Below are positions 7,956 to 16,132 of a stretch of DNA of 24,765 bases, one piece after another (position 1 is the first letter of the stretch; each line of letters opens with the position of its first letter). The notes beneath the pieces are model-generated. The model saw only the letters and a program-made list of their open reading frames with translations. It was not told the DNA's origin and made no database searches. Location: assembly GCA_021202205.1 (NCBI GenBank), contig JAJQDJ010000170.1:1-24765 (forward strand). The letters run 5' to 3'. The translations under genes were made by a program, and so were the position numbers. The DNA comes from Erysipelotrichaceae bacterium. Lineage in GTDB: Bacteria; Bacillota_I; Bacilli_A; Erysipelotrichales; Coprobacillaceae.

Positions 7956-8113
7956 TGTTTTTTCCTTTCTAAAAATAGCCATTTCAAAAGAAATGGCATC
8001 ATAAAAAGTTTTTTTAATTCAACTGTCATTTCTTAAGAATATAACGTTTCTTTTTATTTTTTATAAGAATTGTTAATGCTATAAAAGTCACTACAAAAAT
8101 ATTCTTATAAATA
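7956..8113 (-). promoter_or_regulatory. Structured leader of coaBC, possible attenuator
   Basis: The transcript should start near 8113, leaving about 157 untranslated bases. An 11-bp arm pair (8101-8111 with 8060-8070) could form an upstream hairpin. A hairpin at 7978-7997 (GCCATTTC, loop TTTT, GAAATGGC) is followed by TATTTTT and lies just before the ribosome site, like an intrinsic terminator. The upstream AAGAAATG (minus strand, 8034-8027) can instead pair with CATTTCTT (7995-7988), which would break that terminator. I recognise no known riboswitch class. What is seen is complementarity only; regulation is inference. Confidence 0.45.
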
Positions 8114-8119
8114 TCCTTA

Positions 8120-8148
8120 ATTATACCCTCCAAAAATAATGAATGCAA
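8120..8148 (-). promoter_or_regulatory. Promoter of coaBC-coaX
   Basis: On the minus strand, TTGCAT (8148-8143) and a perfect TATAAT (8125-8120) are separated by 17 bases. This places the start of transcription near 8113. Confidence 0.7.
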
Positions 8149-8191
8149 CATTCTTTTTTTGTAACTTATTTTTAACAATAATAACTTTGAC

Positions 8192-8220
8192 TTGAAAAAA
8201 ATTTGTTAGAGTGCAATAAT
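8192..8220 (+). promoter_or_regulatory. Promoter of the SRPBCC gene
   Basis: TTGAAA (8192-8197) and AATAAT (8215-8220) are separated by 17 bases, with TG one base before the -10 box (extended -10). It faces away from the coaBC promoter across the same gap. Confidence 0.65.
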
Positions 8221-8242
8221 GGTTTCGTGGGGGTTTTGATAT

Positions 8243-8638
8243 ATGATTATAATCAATAATGAAGAGAAACTTAACGGAAAAGTCGAAGATGTATGGAAAC
8301 TTGTCAGTGATTTAAGTGATCAATCTTGGCGTAATCATCTTAAAAGTAGTCAAGTCATTGATAGTAAGCATTATCAAGAAATAAATGATCAAGGATTGAA
8401 AACAACGATTATTTTATTAAATAAGATTGTTTATGATGTTTTTGAGTTTAACTTTACTAATGAAGAATATGATGGTCATTGGCTTGCTAAATTTGAGGTT
8501 ATTGATGATCATACAACACTATTACATATTACTGCTGCTTTTGAAATGAAGAAAAAAACGATGTTTGCAAAAAATAGTTTCAACAAAATTGTTAAACAAT
8601 ATTTTAATGATTTGCAACAAGCTTTAAAGAAAGAATAA
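8243..8638 (+). CDS. SRPBCC-fold (START/polyketide cyclase-like) protein
   Basis: A 131-residue protein that looks like the SRPBCC lipid- or ligand-binding fold. It has an N-terminal strand and helix pattern (KLNGKVEDVWKLVSDLSDQ), the WRNHLKSSQVID turn, alternating short strands, the TTLLHITAAFEMK strand and a long C-terminal amphipathic helix ending KQYFNDLQQALKKE. The ligand is unknown. GTGGGGG lies about 9 bases before the ATG. It has its own promoter and terminator, so it is a single-gene unit between the CoA genes and the nrnA operon, and its position says little about its role. The fold call is from pattern only. Confidence 0.7.
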   Translation: MIIINNEEKLNGKVEDVWKLVSDLSDQSWRNHLKSSQVIDSKHYQEINDQGLKTTIILLNKIVYDVFEFNFTNEEYDGHWLAKFEVIDDHTTLLHITAAFEMKKKTMFAKNSFNKIVKQYFNDLQQALKKE

Positions 8639-8651
8639 TTCTTTCTTTTTT
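8626..8651 (+). terminator. Terminator of the SRPBCC gene
   Basis: Stem AAAGAAAGAA (8626-8635) pairs with TTCTTTCTTT (8639-8648), followed by a T run. The stop codon forms the loop. Confidence 0.85.
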
Positions 8652-8654
8652 AAT

Positions 8655-8683
8655 TTGATACATGTTGTGGTTTATCGTATAAT
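8655..8683 (+). promoter_or_regulatory. Promoter of the nrnA-membrane-Sel1 operon
   Basis: TTGATA (8655-8660) and a perfect TATAAT (8678-8683) are separated by 17 bases, 16 bases before the nrnA ATG. The leader is therefore only about 10 bases. Confidence 0.85.
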
Positions 8684-8699
8684 GAGTAGGGTGATAAAA

Positions 8700-9623
8700 A
8701 TGTTAGATAAAATTTTTAATATAAAAGATATTTATGATCAAATTATTATATATCGTCATGTTAATCCTGATTTAGATGCTTTTGGAAGTCAATTAGGGCT
8801 TTATTATGCATTGAAAGATATGTGTCATCAAAATATTATTTTATTGGGTGATATGACAAGCGATTTATTAGATTATTTCAGTCCTTTTGAGATAGGATCG
8901 ATAAATGCGGGAAAGACGTTAGGAATTGTTTGCGATACGGCTAACAGAGATCGTATTGATGGTGATATAACACTATGTGATCAAGTTATAAAAATTGACC
9001 ATCATTTGATTGTTGATAGTTATGGGGATATCAATATCGAAGTAGAAAATGCTGCATCTTGTAGTGAAATCATTGCTTTGATGTTTCAGCATGCACATTT
9101 AGATATACCAATAGAGGCAGCCAATGCTTTGTATTTAGGGATAGTTGGTGAGAGCAATCGATTTTTGTATAGCGCTACGTCAGCTCATACTTTTCATGCA
9201 GCAGCTTATTTGCTTGAACAAGGGGTTAAAATCACTGAACTCTATGAACCTTTATATATGAAAAATGAAATAGATTTAAATGTTACAAAATATATTTATA
9301 ATCATTATCATCAAGTTGATAAGATTGCTTATTATTATTTAAGTGATGATGATTTGAAGTCATTGAATATTTCAAGAGAAAAAGGATCAAGTTATGTCAA
9401 TACTTTGGCTGATTTTGAGCAGTTTGATGTATGGATGGCGATTACTGAATATAAAGAAAAAGGAATTTATCGTGTGAGTTTAAGAAGCAGACATATTCCT
9501 GTTAATGAGGTTGCTAGTCAGTTTCATGGTGGGGGGCATGCTTTTGCTAGTGGAGCGACTTTGAATTCATTGGCTGAATTGGATAATTTATTGAATTGTT
9601 TAAAGGAGATTTGCCATGTTTAA
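8700..9623 (+). CDS. nrnA: DHH phosphoesterase, NrnA-type (nanoRNase/pAp phosphatase)
   Basis: A 307-residue DHH-DHHA1 phosphoesterase. The metal-binding residues appear in order: His20, Asp24 and Asp26 in HVNPDLDAFGSQ, Asp79 in VCDTANRD, and the DHH triad at 100-102. The C-terminal DHHA1 domain carries GGGHAFASGA (about residue 277), which binds the substrate end. Relatives trim 2-5-base RNA, hydrolyse 3',5'-pAp, or break down linear or cyclic di-AMP; which activity holds here cannot be read. ATG 8700 follows GGGTGAT at good spacing; an upstream in-frame TTG at 8655 lies within the promoter. It overlaps the next gene by 8 bases. Confidence 0.9.
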   Translation: MLDKIFNIKDIYDQIIIYRHVNPDLDAFGSQLGLYYALKDMCHQNIILLGDMTSDLLDYFSPFEIGSINAGKTLGIVCDTANRDRIDGDITLCDQVIKIDHHLIVDSYGDINIEVENAASCSEIIALMFQHAHLDIPIEAANALYLGIVGESNRFLYSATSAHTFHAAAYLLEQGVKITELYEPLYMKNEIDLNVTKYIYNHYHQVDKIAYYYLSDDDLKSLNISREKGSSYVNTLADFEQFDVWMAITEYKEKGIYRVSLRSRHIPVNEVASQFHGGGHAFASGATLNSLAELDNLLNCLKEICHV

Positions 9624-11274
9624 TTTGCGAGAGAAAATTTTGGAAGTGTGGTATGATTTTTGGGATAATTTGAATGCTAAAGGGCCAGTTAATAATAAAG
9701 GTACAATAATTTCGTTGGTTATAACATTGGTATTTTTTATTATTGTAGAGTATTTTTTATTGTTACCTATTAATTTGCGTTCTTTTAGCTTTACATTATT
9801 TTTATGTATATGTTTGATTATATTTATTGTTTTAAAGAGTTTTATTTGCCTGGCTTTTGATAATATTTCGAAAGCTTGTTGTATTTTAACATTGATATTA
9901 GGTGTTTATCTTGGTGTTGGTTATCTTATCAGTTCACCTGTTATCAATGCATCTCAATATCAATCACAATTGGATATGAACAGCGAAGCTGATTTTTATA
10001 GTGATTTTGAGAATATTAGTTATTCTTCGATACCTGTTGTTGATAGAGATAGTGCTCAACGTCTTGGAGATCGTAAGATGGGAGAAATTGTAGATTATGT
10101 TTCCCAGTTCGAAGTGGATGAAGAGTATGCTCAAATCAATTATGATGATACGCCTTATCGTGTCACAACGATTAGTTATAGTGATTTAATAAAATGGTTT
10201 ACCAATCAAAGCGATGGTTTGCCTGCTTATATTCGTGTGAATATGGTATCCCAGGAAAGTGAAGTTGTAAGATTGGATAATGGCATGAAATATTCCCGTA
10301 GTGATTTGTTTTTTCGAAATATTAATCGTTATTTAAGAGTGAAATATCCAACTTTGATGTTTGAAGATCCAACTTTTGAAATAGATGATGATGGTAATCC
10401 ATATTGGATTGCACCAGTTTATAATTATAAGATAGGCTTATTTGGTGGTGAAGATATTACAGGAGCTGTTTTGGTTGATGCATGCAGTGGTGAAAGTCAA
10501 TATTATGATATTGATGATGTACCAAGCTGGGTGGATCGTGTTTATCCTGCTGAATTATTATTAACTCAGCTTACCAATTGGGGTCAATATGGTAATGGTT
10601 TCATTAATAGTCTTATTTCGCAAAAAGGTGTTCTAACTACCACAGATGGTTATAATTATTTGGCTTTAAATGATGATGTTTATCTTTATACAGGTCTTAC
10701 ATCTGTGTCAAGTGATGAATCAAATGTTGGTTTTGTACTCATTAACATGCGTACCAAGGAATCCAATTATTATGCAATTAGTGGTGCAGAAGAATATTCC
10801 GCCATGTCTTCTGCAGAAGGTAAGGTCCAAAATTTGGGTTATGAAGCGACTTTCCCAATTTTAATCAATTCAGGTGGTCAACCAACATATTTCCTTTCTT
10901 TAAAAGATAGTGCTGGTTTGGTTAAACAATATGCTTTTGTGAATGTGCAAAATTATCAAATTGTAGCTGTAGGTGAAAGTGTTGCTGAAGCTGAATCGAA
11001 TTATTATCAGCTATTGGTTGATAATGGCATAGAAGATGTGACTTATGATACAGCAACCTTATCAGGAACGATTAGTGATATTCAACAAGCTGTTGTAGAT
11101 GGAACTTCTTATTATTATTTTAAGTTAGAAGGTTATGATGATATATTTATAGCATCTGTATCTTTAAATGATGCTTTACCTTTGATACAAGCAGGTGATC
11201 AAGTGTCTATTGATTATTCAGATAGTGGTACAAACTCTCAAAACGTCTTAACATTGGAGGTTTTAAATGAATAA
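9616..11274 (+). CDS. Unrecognised membrane-anchored protein, 3 TM plus large domain
   Basis: I do not recognise this 552-residue family. Three hydrophobic segments (about residues 29-52, 56-77 and 83-107) are followed by roughly 440 polar, acidic residues rich in Tyr, Ser and Asp. With a cytoplasmic N-terminus, the large part should lie outside the membrane. It has two related-looking halves, each with a segment in which a value-like strand pair is followed by a pattern such as VDACSGESQYYDI or INMRTKESNYYAI, suggesting an internally duplicated beta fold somewhat like PepSY-type modules (weak inference). A final domain (about 465-552, TATLSGTISDIQQAV onward) looks like a small beta-barrel. 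AAGGAG precedes ATG 9616. It overlaps nrnA and the Sel1 gene by 8 bases each, so all three are translationally coupled. Confidence 0.8.
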   Translation: MFNLREKILEVWYDFWDNLNAKGPVNNKGTIISLVITLVFFIIVEYFLLLPINLRSFSFTLFLCICLIIFIVLKSFICLAFDNISKACCILTLILGVYLGVGYLISSPVINASQYQSQLDMNSEADFYSDFENISYSSIPVVDRDSAQRLGDRKMGEIVDYVSQFEVDEEYAQINYDDTPYRVTTISYSDLIKWFTNQSDGLPAYIRVNMVSQESEVVRLDNGMKYSRSDLFFRNINRYLRVKYPTLMFEDPTFEIDDDGNPYWIAPVYNYKIGLFGGEDITGAVLVDACSGESQYYDIDDVPSWVDRVYPAELLLTQLTNWGQYGNGFINSLISQKGVLTTTDGYNYLALNDDVYLYTGLTSVSSDESNVGFVLINMRTKESNYYAISGAEEYSAMSSAEGKVQNLGYEATFPILINSGGQPTYFLSLKDSAGLVKQYAFVNVQNYQIVAVGESVAEAESNYYQLLVDNGIEDVTYDTATLSGTISDIQQAVVDGTSYYYFKLEGYDDIFIASVSLNDALPLIQAGDQVSIDYSDSGTNSQNVLTLEVLNE

Positions 11275-13840
11275 ATTATTGAAACGTTTAAAATTATATG
11301 AACCTTTATTTGATTCTATGAAAATAGAAGATATTGCAATCAAATATGATGATATGGCTTGGGTTTATTTGCATGATGGTGATCGCATTGCATTGATGAA
11401 AGTCAAAACACTACAATGCCAGGAAGATGAAGTAGAATCTGAAATTTATCATTTAATGCGCCAATATGATATTGATACTTATCCTGATTTATCTTCATCA
11501 CCTTATCTTGCAGAAGAACATTATTATATAGAAGAAAATAATACGTTTATTGGTGTAGATGTTTGCTTGCTTAGCGAAGTAAACCAATTATTGAATGAAG
11601 ATATACCATTATTATCTGATGATCAATTTAGAATTGGTCTGGCTTATTTAAATGGTGAAGACGGCTATATACAAGATGAATATCAAGCTTTTGATCTCAT
11701 AGAAAAAGCAGCTTACAACCATCACTATCGTGCTATGTGCACGCTAGGTTATATGTATGAGATTGGACTAGGCATAAAGGAAGATAAAGTTAAAGCTGTT
11801 GAATTATATAAGGAAGCTGCTGATCAGGGCTTTTTACAGGCTAAATATAGTGTGGCTTATTGTTATGAAATGGGTATTGGTGTAACAAAAGATTTGAATC
11901 AGGCTTTTTTATGGTATCAAGAAGCAGCCGATGAAGGTCTGGATATAGCGCAGCTTCAATTAGGTTATTATTATGAAGCAGGAATAGGTGTCGATAAGAA
12001 CGAAGAAATGGCTGTCTATTATTATCAGGAGGCATCTTCTCAAAATTATTCTGCTGCTCATTGCTATTTAGCCTATTGTTATGAAATGGGAATTGGTGTA
12101 GAGCCGGACATCGAAAAAGCTAAGGAACTCTATTTATTAGCAGCAAAGCAAGGGCATCCTAGAGGACAAATGGCTTATAGTACCATGATTGAAGATGATA
12201 ATATGGATTTGGCATTAGAATATTTAAAATGCAGCGTTGATCAACAATATCCTCCAGCTATGTTTAAGTATGCTTATTTATTAGAAAATGGTATTGGTGT
12301 AGAAGAAAATCCTTCATTGGCTTTTCATTATGTTTCTTTAGCAGCGACTAAAAACGATCCTACTGCAATATGCCAATTAGGAAATTACTATGTTGATGGT
12401 ATTGGGATAGAAAAAGATGAAAAGAAAGCCTTTGAGTGTTATAAAAAAGCTGCTTTAAACGAATATGATGTCGCACAATGTAATGTTGGCTATTGTTATG
12501 AGCTAGGTGTGGGTGTTGATATTGATTTGGATAAAGCTCGATATTATTACCAGTTATCAAGTGATCAATGGAATTTAAGAGCTATGTGTAATCTAGCTTC
12601 ACTTTATGAAGAACAGGATGAGCCAGACTTTAAAGAAGCTTTTCATTTATTTGAAAAGGCAGCACAATTTCAATATCCCCGTGCTTTGTGTAATTTAGGA
12701 CTTTATTATGAAAATGGTTTGGGTGTAGAAAAAGATGAAAAGAAAGCTGTCTACTACTATCAACAATCAGCTGATTTAGGTTATGAAGCTGGAGAATGTA
12801 ATCTAGCTTATTGTCTAGAACTAGGTATCGGAGTAGAAGTGAACGAATCATTAGCAAGAGAATATTATCAAAGAAGTGCCAATCAAGGGTATCCTCGAGC
12901 TATGAATAATCTTGGGATGATGCTTGAATCTGGCCGTGGTGGAGAAATGAATGCGAAAAAAGCATTTGGATTATATCAACAATCTGCACAATATGATTAT
13001 CCACCTGCTTTGTGTAATTTGGCATTGTGTTATGAAGATGGCATTGTGGTAGAATGTGATGTACAAAAAGCTTTTACTTATTTTAAACGTGCTGCTAATA
13101 TGCATTCATCAAGAGGTTTATATCATGTGGGTCGATTTTATAATTATGGAATCAATGGCGAATGTAATTATAATAAAGCTATGCATTATTATCTTTTAGC
13201 CAATGATTTAGATAATCTTGATGCTGCCATTGCGATAGGAACGATGTATGAAGTAGGAAAAGGTGTTCAAATCAACTATAAAAAAGCTGTTAAATATTAT
13301 ATGATTGCCAAAAATGAAGGCTATTCAAGAGGTTACTATGCCTTGGCTAATCTATATAAAAGTGGTAAAGGTGTCAGAAAGAATACCCCAAAAGCTATGA
13401 AATATTTCACTATTGCTAGTAATAAAGGTCATGTTTCAGCAACTTATAATTTAGCAGTCTTATATGATTTTGAAGCCGATGAAAAATATCAGGATATGAG
13501 CAAAGCTATTCATTATTATAAATTAGCTGCGCAAAGAGGACATGCTGGTGCCATGAATAATTTGGGTGTCTGTTATCAACATGGTGAAGGGGTTAAAAAG
13601 AGTTATAAAAAAGCTTTTCAATTGTTTTATGATGCTGCCCAAGGAGAAGATGAACATGCTTATTTGAATTTGGCGCGTTTTTATTATCGTGGCTATGGCT
13701 GTGAAATGGATTTAAATAAAGCCAAGTATTGGGCTATAAAGGCTCAGAAAAGCCATTTAAAAGATGCTGATCAATTATTAGCATTGATTGAAAAAAAGAA
13801 GCAAATGAAAAAACGTCGACGTAAGAAAAAAGATCAATAA
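11267..13840 (+). CDS. Sel1-like repeat protein, about 20 repeats
   Basis: The 857-residue product has an N-terminal region of about 120 residues of unknown type (opening MNKLLKRLKLYEPLFDSM), then about 20 tandem Sel1-like helical repeats of roughly 36 residues, for example AYCYEMGIGVTKDLNQAFLW and NNLGVCYQHGEGVKKSYKKA. It ends in a strongly basic tail, KKKQMKKRRRKKKDQ. There is no signal peptide or membrane helix, so it should be a cytoplasmic scaffold; the tail could bind nucleic acid or membrane phosphates. Four repeats carry a CX4C pair and several others one Cys at the same place. GGAGG lies before ATG 11267, and the start overlaps the membrane-protein gene by 8 bases, pointing to a shared task. 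Partners are unknown. Confidence 0.9.
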   Translation: MNKLLKRLKLYEPLFDSMKIEDIAIKYDDMAWVYLHDGDRIALMKVKTLQCQEDEVESEIYHLMRQYDIDTYPDLSSSPYLAEEHYYIEENNTFIGVDVCLLSEVNQLLNEDIPLLSDDQFRIGLAYLNGEDGYIQDEYQAFDLIEKAAYNHHYRAMCTLGYMYEIGLGIKEDKVKAVELYKEAADQGFLQAKYSVAYCYEMGIGVTKDLNQAFLWYQEAADEGLDIAQLQLGYYYEAGIGVDKNEEMAVYYYQEASSQNYSAAHCYLAYCYEMGIGVEPDIEKAKELYLLAAKQGHPRGQMAYSTMIEDDNMDLALEYLKCSVDQQYPPAMFKYAYLLENGIGVEENPSLAFHYVSLAATKNDPTAICQLGNYYVDGIGIEKDEKKAFECYKKAALNEYDVAQCNVGYCYELGVGVDIDLDKARYYYQLSSDQWNLRAMCNLASLYEEQDEPDFKEAFHLFEKAAQFQYPRALCNLGLYYENGLGVEKDEKKAVYYYQQSADLGYEAGECNLAYCLELGIGVEVNESLAREYYQRSANQGYPRAMNNLGMMLESGRGGEMNAKKAFGLYQQSAQYDYPPALCNLALCYEDGIVVECDVQKAFTYFKRAANMHSSRGLYHVGRFYNYGINGECNYNKAMHYYLLANDLDNLDAAIAIGTMYEVGKGVQINYKKAVKYYMIAKNEGYSRGYYALANLYKSGKGVRKNTPKAMKYFTIASNKGHVSATYNLAVLYDFEADEKYQDMSKAIHYYKLAAQRGHAGAMNNLGVCYQHGEGVKKSYKKAFQLFYDAAQGEDEHAYLNLARFYYRGYGCEMDLNKAKYWAIKAQKSHLKDADQLLALIEKKKQMKKRRRKKKDQ

Positions 13841-13841
13841 T

Positions 13842-14005
13842 ATGAATGGATTATTAGTACATTTAAAACTGTATGAATCATTCTTTGATTTATATGGTAA
13901 AGGTGTTGGTTAAAATAAAGATAGTGAAAGATCAAAATATTGGAATTAATAGCTTATAAATATGGTGACGAAATGGCTGATAACCTTTTAAATATCATGA
14001 AATAG
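13842..14005 (+). pseudogene. Decayed copy of the Sel1 gene's 5' end
   Basis: Codons from 13842 read MNGLLVHLKLYESFFDLYGK and stop at 13911-13913. This closely matches the start of the gene just upstream (MNKLLKRLKLYEPLFDSMK). After a frame change, 13928-14005 reads KIKILELIAYKYGDEMAD and then a stop, matching KIEDIAIKYDDMAW, the next part of the same protein. The piece is therefore a tandem paralogue reduced to its first 30-45 codons with at least one frameshift and no repeats left. No ribosome site of note precedes it. Confidence 0.75.
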
Positions 14006-14034
14006 GGAATCATTGAAGATTCGCTATTTTTATT
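14001..14034 (+). terminator. Terminator of the nrnA-Sel1 operon
   Basis: Stem AATAGGGAATC (14001-14011) pairs with GATTCGCTATT (14018-14028), with one G-G mismatch, and is followed by TTTATTTT. It ends transcription before the two-component genes. Confidence 0.8.
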
Positions 14035-14046
14035 TTAGATATTTTA

Positions 14047-14055
14047 TGATATAAT
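14047..14055 (+). promoter_or_regulatory. Extended -10 promoter of the regulator-smc operon
   Basis: TATAAT (14050-14055) has TG one base upstream (TGATATAAT). The -35 position falls in the T tract of the preceding terminator and matches poorly, which is usual when the -10 is extended. Confidence 0.65.
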
Positions 14056-14083
14056 CTCTCATAATGAATTGAGGTGTATGATT

Positions 14084-14755
14084 ATGAAATCTAAAATTTT
14101 AGTTGTGGATGATGAAGAACATATTAGAGAATTGATACGTTTTTATCTTGATAAAGAAGGTTTTTCTGTTGTTGAAGCAGAAAATGGAGAAGAAGCTTTA
14201 GAAGTGGTAGAAAATGAATATATTGATTTGGCTATTGTTGATATTATGATGCCTGTAATGGATGGTTTTGAATTTGTGGAAGAAATGAAGGAGTTTAAGG
14301 ATATTCCTGTTATTATGTTAACTGCCAAATCTCAATCATCTGATAAATTACGAGGTTTTTCTATCGGTATTGATGATTATGTTACAAAACCTTTTGATCC
14401 TGATGAATTATTGGCAAGAGTAAGAACAATATTAAAGCGTTATAGTATTAATAGTCAAAATATTGTTCAGATTCATGATGTTGTTTTTGATGGTGATAAG
14501 TATGAAATTAGATATAAGGATGAAACAATTCATTTGCCATTAAAACAATTCGAATTGGTTTTTGAACTGGCTAAAAATCCTAATCAAATATTTACTCGTG
14601 AACAATTAATAGAAAAAATATGGGGTATGGATTATGACGGATTTGATCGTACAGTAGATGTTCATATCAAACGTATTCGTGAGAATTTAGGGCATTTACT
14701 AGGTTTTAAGGTTGTAACAGTTAGAGGTTTGGGGTATAAGATAGAGGTAGATTAA
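14084..14755 (+). CDS. OmpR/PhoB-family response regulator
   Basis: A 223-residue transcription regulator. The receiver domain (about 1-120) has the acidic pair Asp9-Asp10, phospho-acceptor Asp53 in IVDIMMPVMDG, Thr80 and Lys102 in KPF. The C-terminal winged-helix domain (about 130-223) shows IFTREQLIEKIWG and DVHIKRIRENLG with VRGLGYK at the end, as in PhoB relatives. ATG 14084 is 7 bases after GAGGTG; in-frame starts at 14069 and 14078 overlap the ribosome site or lie too close to it. Its stop overlaps the kinase start by one base (TAATG), so the pair is coupled. The target genes and signal are unknown. Confidence 0.93.
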   Translation: MKSKILVVDDEEHIRELIRFYLDKEGFSVVEAENGEEALEVVENEYIDLAIVDIMMPVMDGFEFVEEMKEFKDIPVIMLTAKSQSSDKLRGFSIGIDDYVTKPFDPDELLARVRTILKRYSINSQNIVQIHDVVFDGDKYEIRYKDETIHLPLKQFELVFELAKNPNQIFTREQLIEKIWGMDYDGFDRTVDVHIKRIRENLGHLLGFKVVTVRGLGYKIEVD

Positions 14756-16131
14756 TGAAATCTATTTATGGAAAATTAATTATAGGATTTTTGGTAAGTA
14801 TACTATTAAGTTTTTCGATAGCTGGTTATTTTTCTCTAAGAAAAAATAACAGTGCATTAGGACAATTAGCTGTAGATGATTTAAATAATGCGACACAATT
14901 AATTAGTGATTTTATTGATGATATTGATAGTGATAAATTGGATCAGGTATTAAATGATTATGAAGTGTCTTCTGATTTAACTTTTGCAATTATTAGTCAA
15001 GATAATACAAAAAGTTATGGCAATGTTGATGATTTTTTGGATGATGAATCATTGCAGTATCTTTACAATAATGTTGGTGAAGTGATCACATCTAACGATT
15101 CAACCATAAAACAATATGCCAAATCGTATGAAATAGATGGTACTATCTATATTATTAAGGCGCAAAAGGATATTGTAGAAAGTGAAAAGATTTTTATTTC
15201 TTCTGGTATTATTGCTATATTTTGTATATTAATCGCAGGTAATGTTATCTTTTTGGTAATAGCTGATATTATTGTGAAACCTATATCACGTCTTACAAAG
15301 GCTACCAATGAATTATCGAAAGGGAATTATCGTGTTCGTGTTAATTATACGGGTAATGATGAAATTGCGCGCTTGAATCGTAGTTTTAATCAGATGGCAC
15401 AGCAATTAGCCAAACAGGAAGAAACGCGTCAGCAGTTCATTTCTGACGTATCTCATGAGTTTCAAACGCCATTAACTGCCATTAGTGGATTTGCGACAAT
15501 TTTAAAAAATGAAAAAATTAGTGATGAACAAAGACAAAAATATGCTGATATTATATTGTTCCATAGTCGTCGTTTATCAACATTATCCAAAAATATGTTA
15601 CAATTAACTTTACTAGATAGTGAAGATGTACAATTGGATATAGCTGAATATTCTTTGATAGAGCAATTGGATCGTGTGATTGATACGCAGCTTCATTTAG
15701 CCAATAGCAAGAATATAGAAATAGAATTTGATAAACCAAAAAATGATGTACGTATTGAAGCAGATGAAGCAAGATTGGAACAAGTTTGGATCAATCTTAT
15801 TAATAATGCGATTAAATATACAAATGATAATGGAATTGTTACTATAAAAGTAAAGAAGACAGTATTAGGTGTGGAAGTAAGTGTTCAGGATACGGGAATA
15901 GGTATGAGTAAAGAGGCTATATCGCATATTTTTGAACGATTCTATCGTTCAGATAAATCTCGAAAGATAGAAGGTAATGGCTTAGGATTGTCTATTGTTA
16001 AACGTATTGTCGATTTGCATCAAGGTACAATAGATGTCGTATCTAGAGAAGATGGTGGTAGTGAATTTACAGTAAAATTACCAGAAAATCGTACTTTTTT
16101 CATTGGAGAAAGATTAAGAAAGGATAAATAA
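14755..16131 (+). CDS. Membrane sensor histidine kinase
   Basis: A 458-residue sensor partnered with the regulator just upstream. TM1 (about 8-26) and TM2 (about 148-172) bracket a short extracytoplasmic region of about 120 residues rich in Asp, Ser and Asn. Then come a HAMP linker (about 173-225), a HisKA domain with phospho-acceptor His234 in SDVSHEFQTPLTAISGF, and a catalytic domain with N box NLINNAIKYT, G1 DTGIGM, F box FERFYRSDKS and G2 GNGLGLSIVKRIV. It has no PAS domain. One base separates its stop from smc, so the kinase and chromosome segregation genes share a message. What it senses cannot be inferred. Confidence 0.93.
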   Translation: MKSIYGKLIIGFLVSILLSFSIAGYFSLRKNNSALGQLAVDDLNNATQLISDFIDDIDSDKLDQVLNDYEVSSDLTFAIISQDNTKSYGNVDDFLDDESLQYLYNNVGEVITSNDSTIKQYAKSYEIDGTIYIIKAQKDIVESEKIFISSGIIAIFCILIAGNVIFLVIADIIVKPISRLTKATNELSKGNYRVRVNYTGNDEIARLNRSFNQMAQQLAKQEETRQQFISDVSHEFQTPLTAISGFATILKNEKISDEQRQKYADIILFHSRRLSTLSKNMLQLTLLDSEDVQLDIAEYSLIEQLDRVIDTQLHLANSKNIEIEFDKPKNDVRIEADEARLEQVWINLINNAIKYTNDNGIVTIKVKKTVLGVEVSVQDTGIGMSKEAISHIFERFYRSDKSRKIEGNGLGLSIVKRIVDLHQGTIDVVSREDGGSEFTVKLPENRTFFIGERLRKDK

Positions 16132-16132
16132 G

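Noticed and set aside
8187..8220. TTGACT as the -35 box of the SRPBCC gene
   Set aside because: Its distance to AATAAT is 22 bases; the overlapping TTGAAA gives exactly 17 and fits better.
11267..13840. Tandem repetitive DNA or CRISPR-like array
   Set aside because: The periodicity is at protein level, about 36 residues of Sel1 type; DNA repeats are diverged and there are no spacers.
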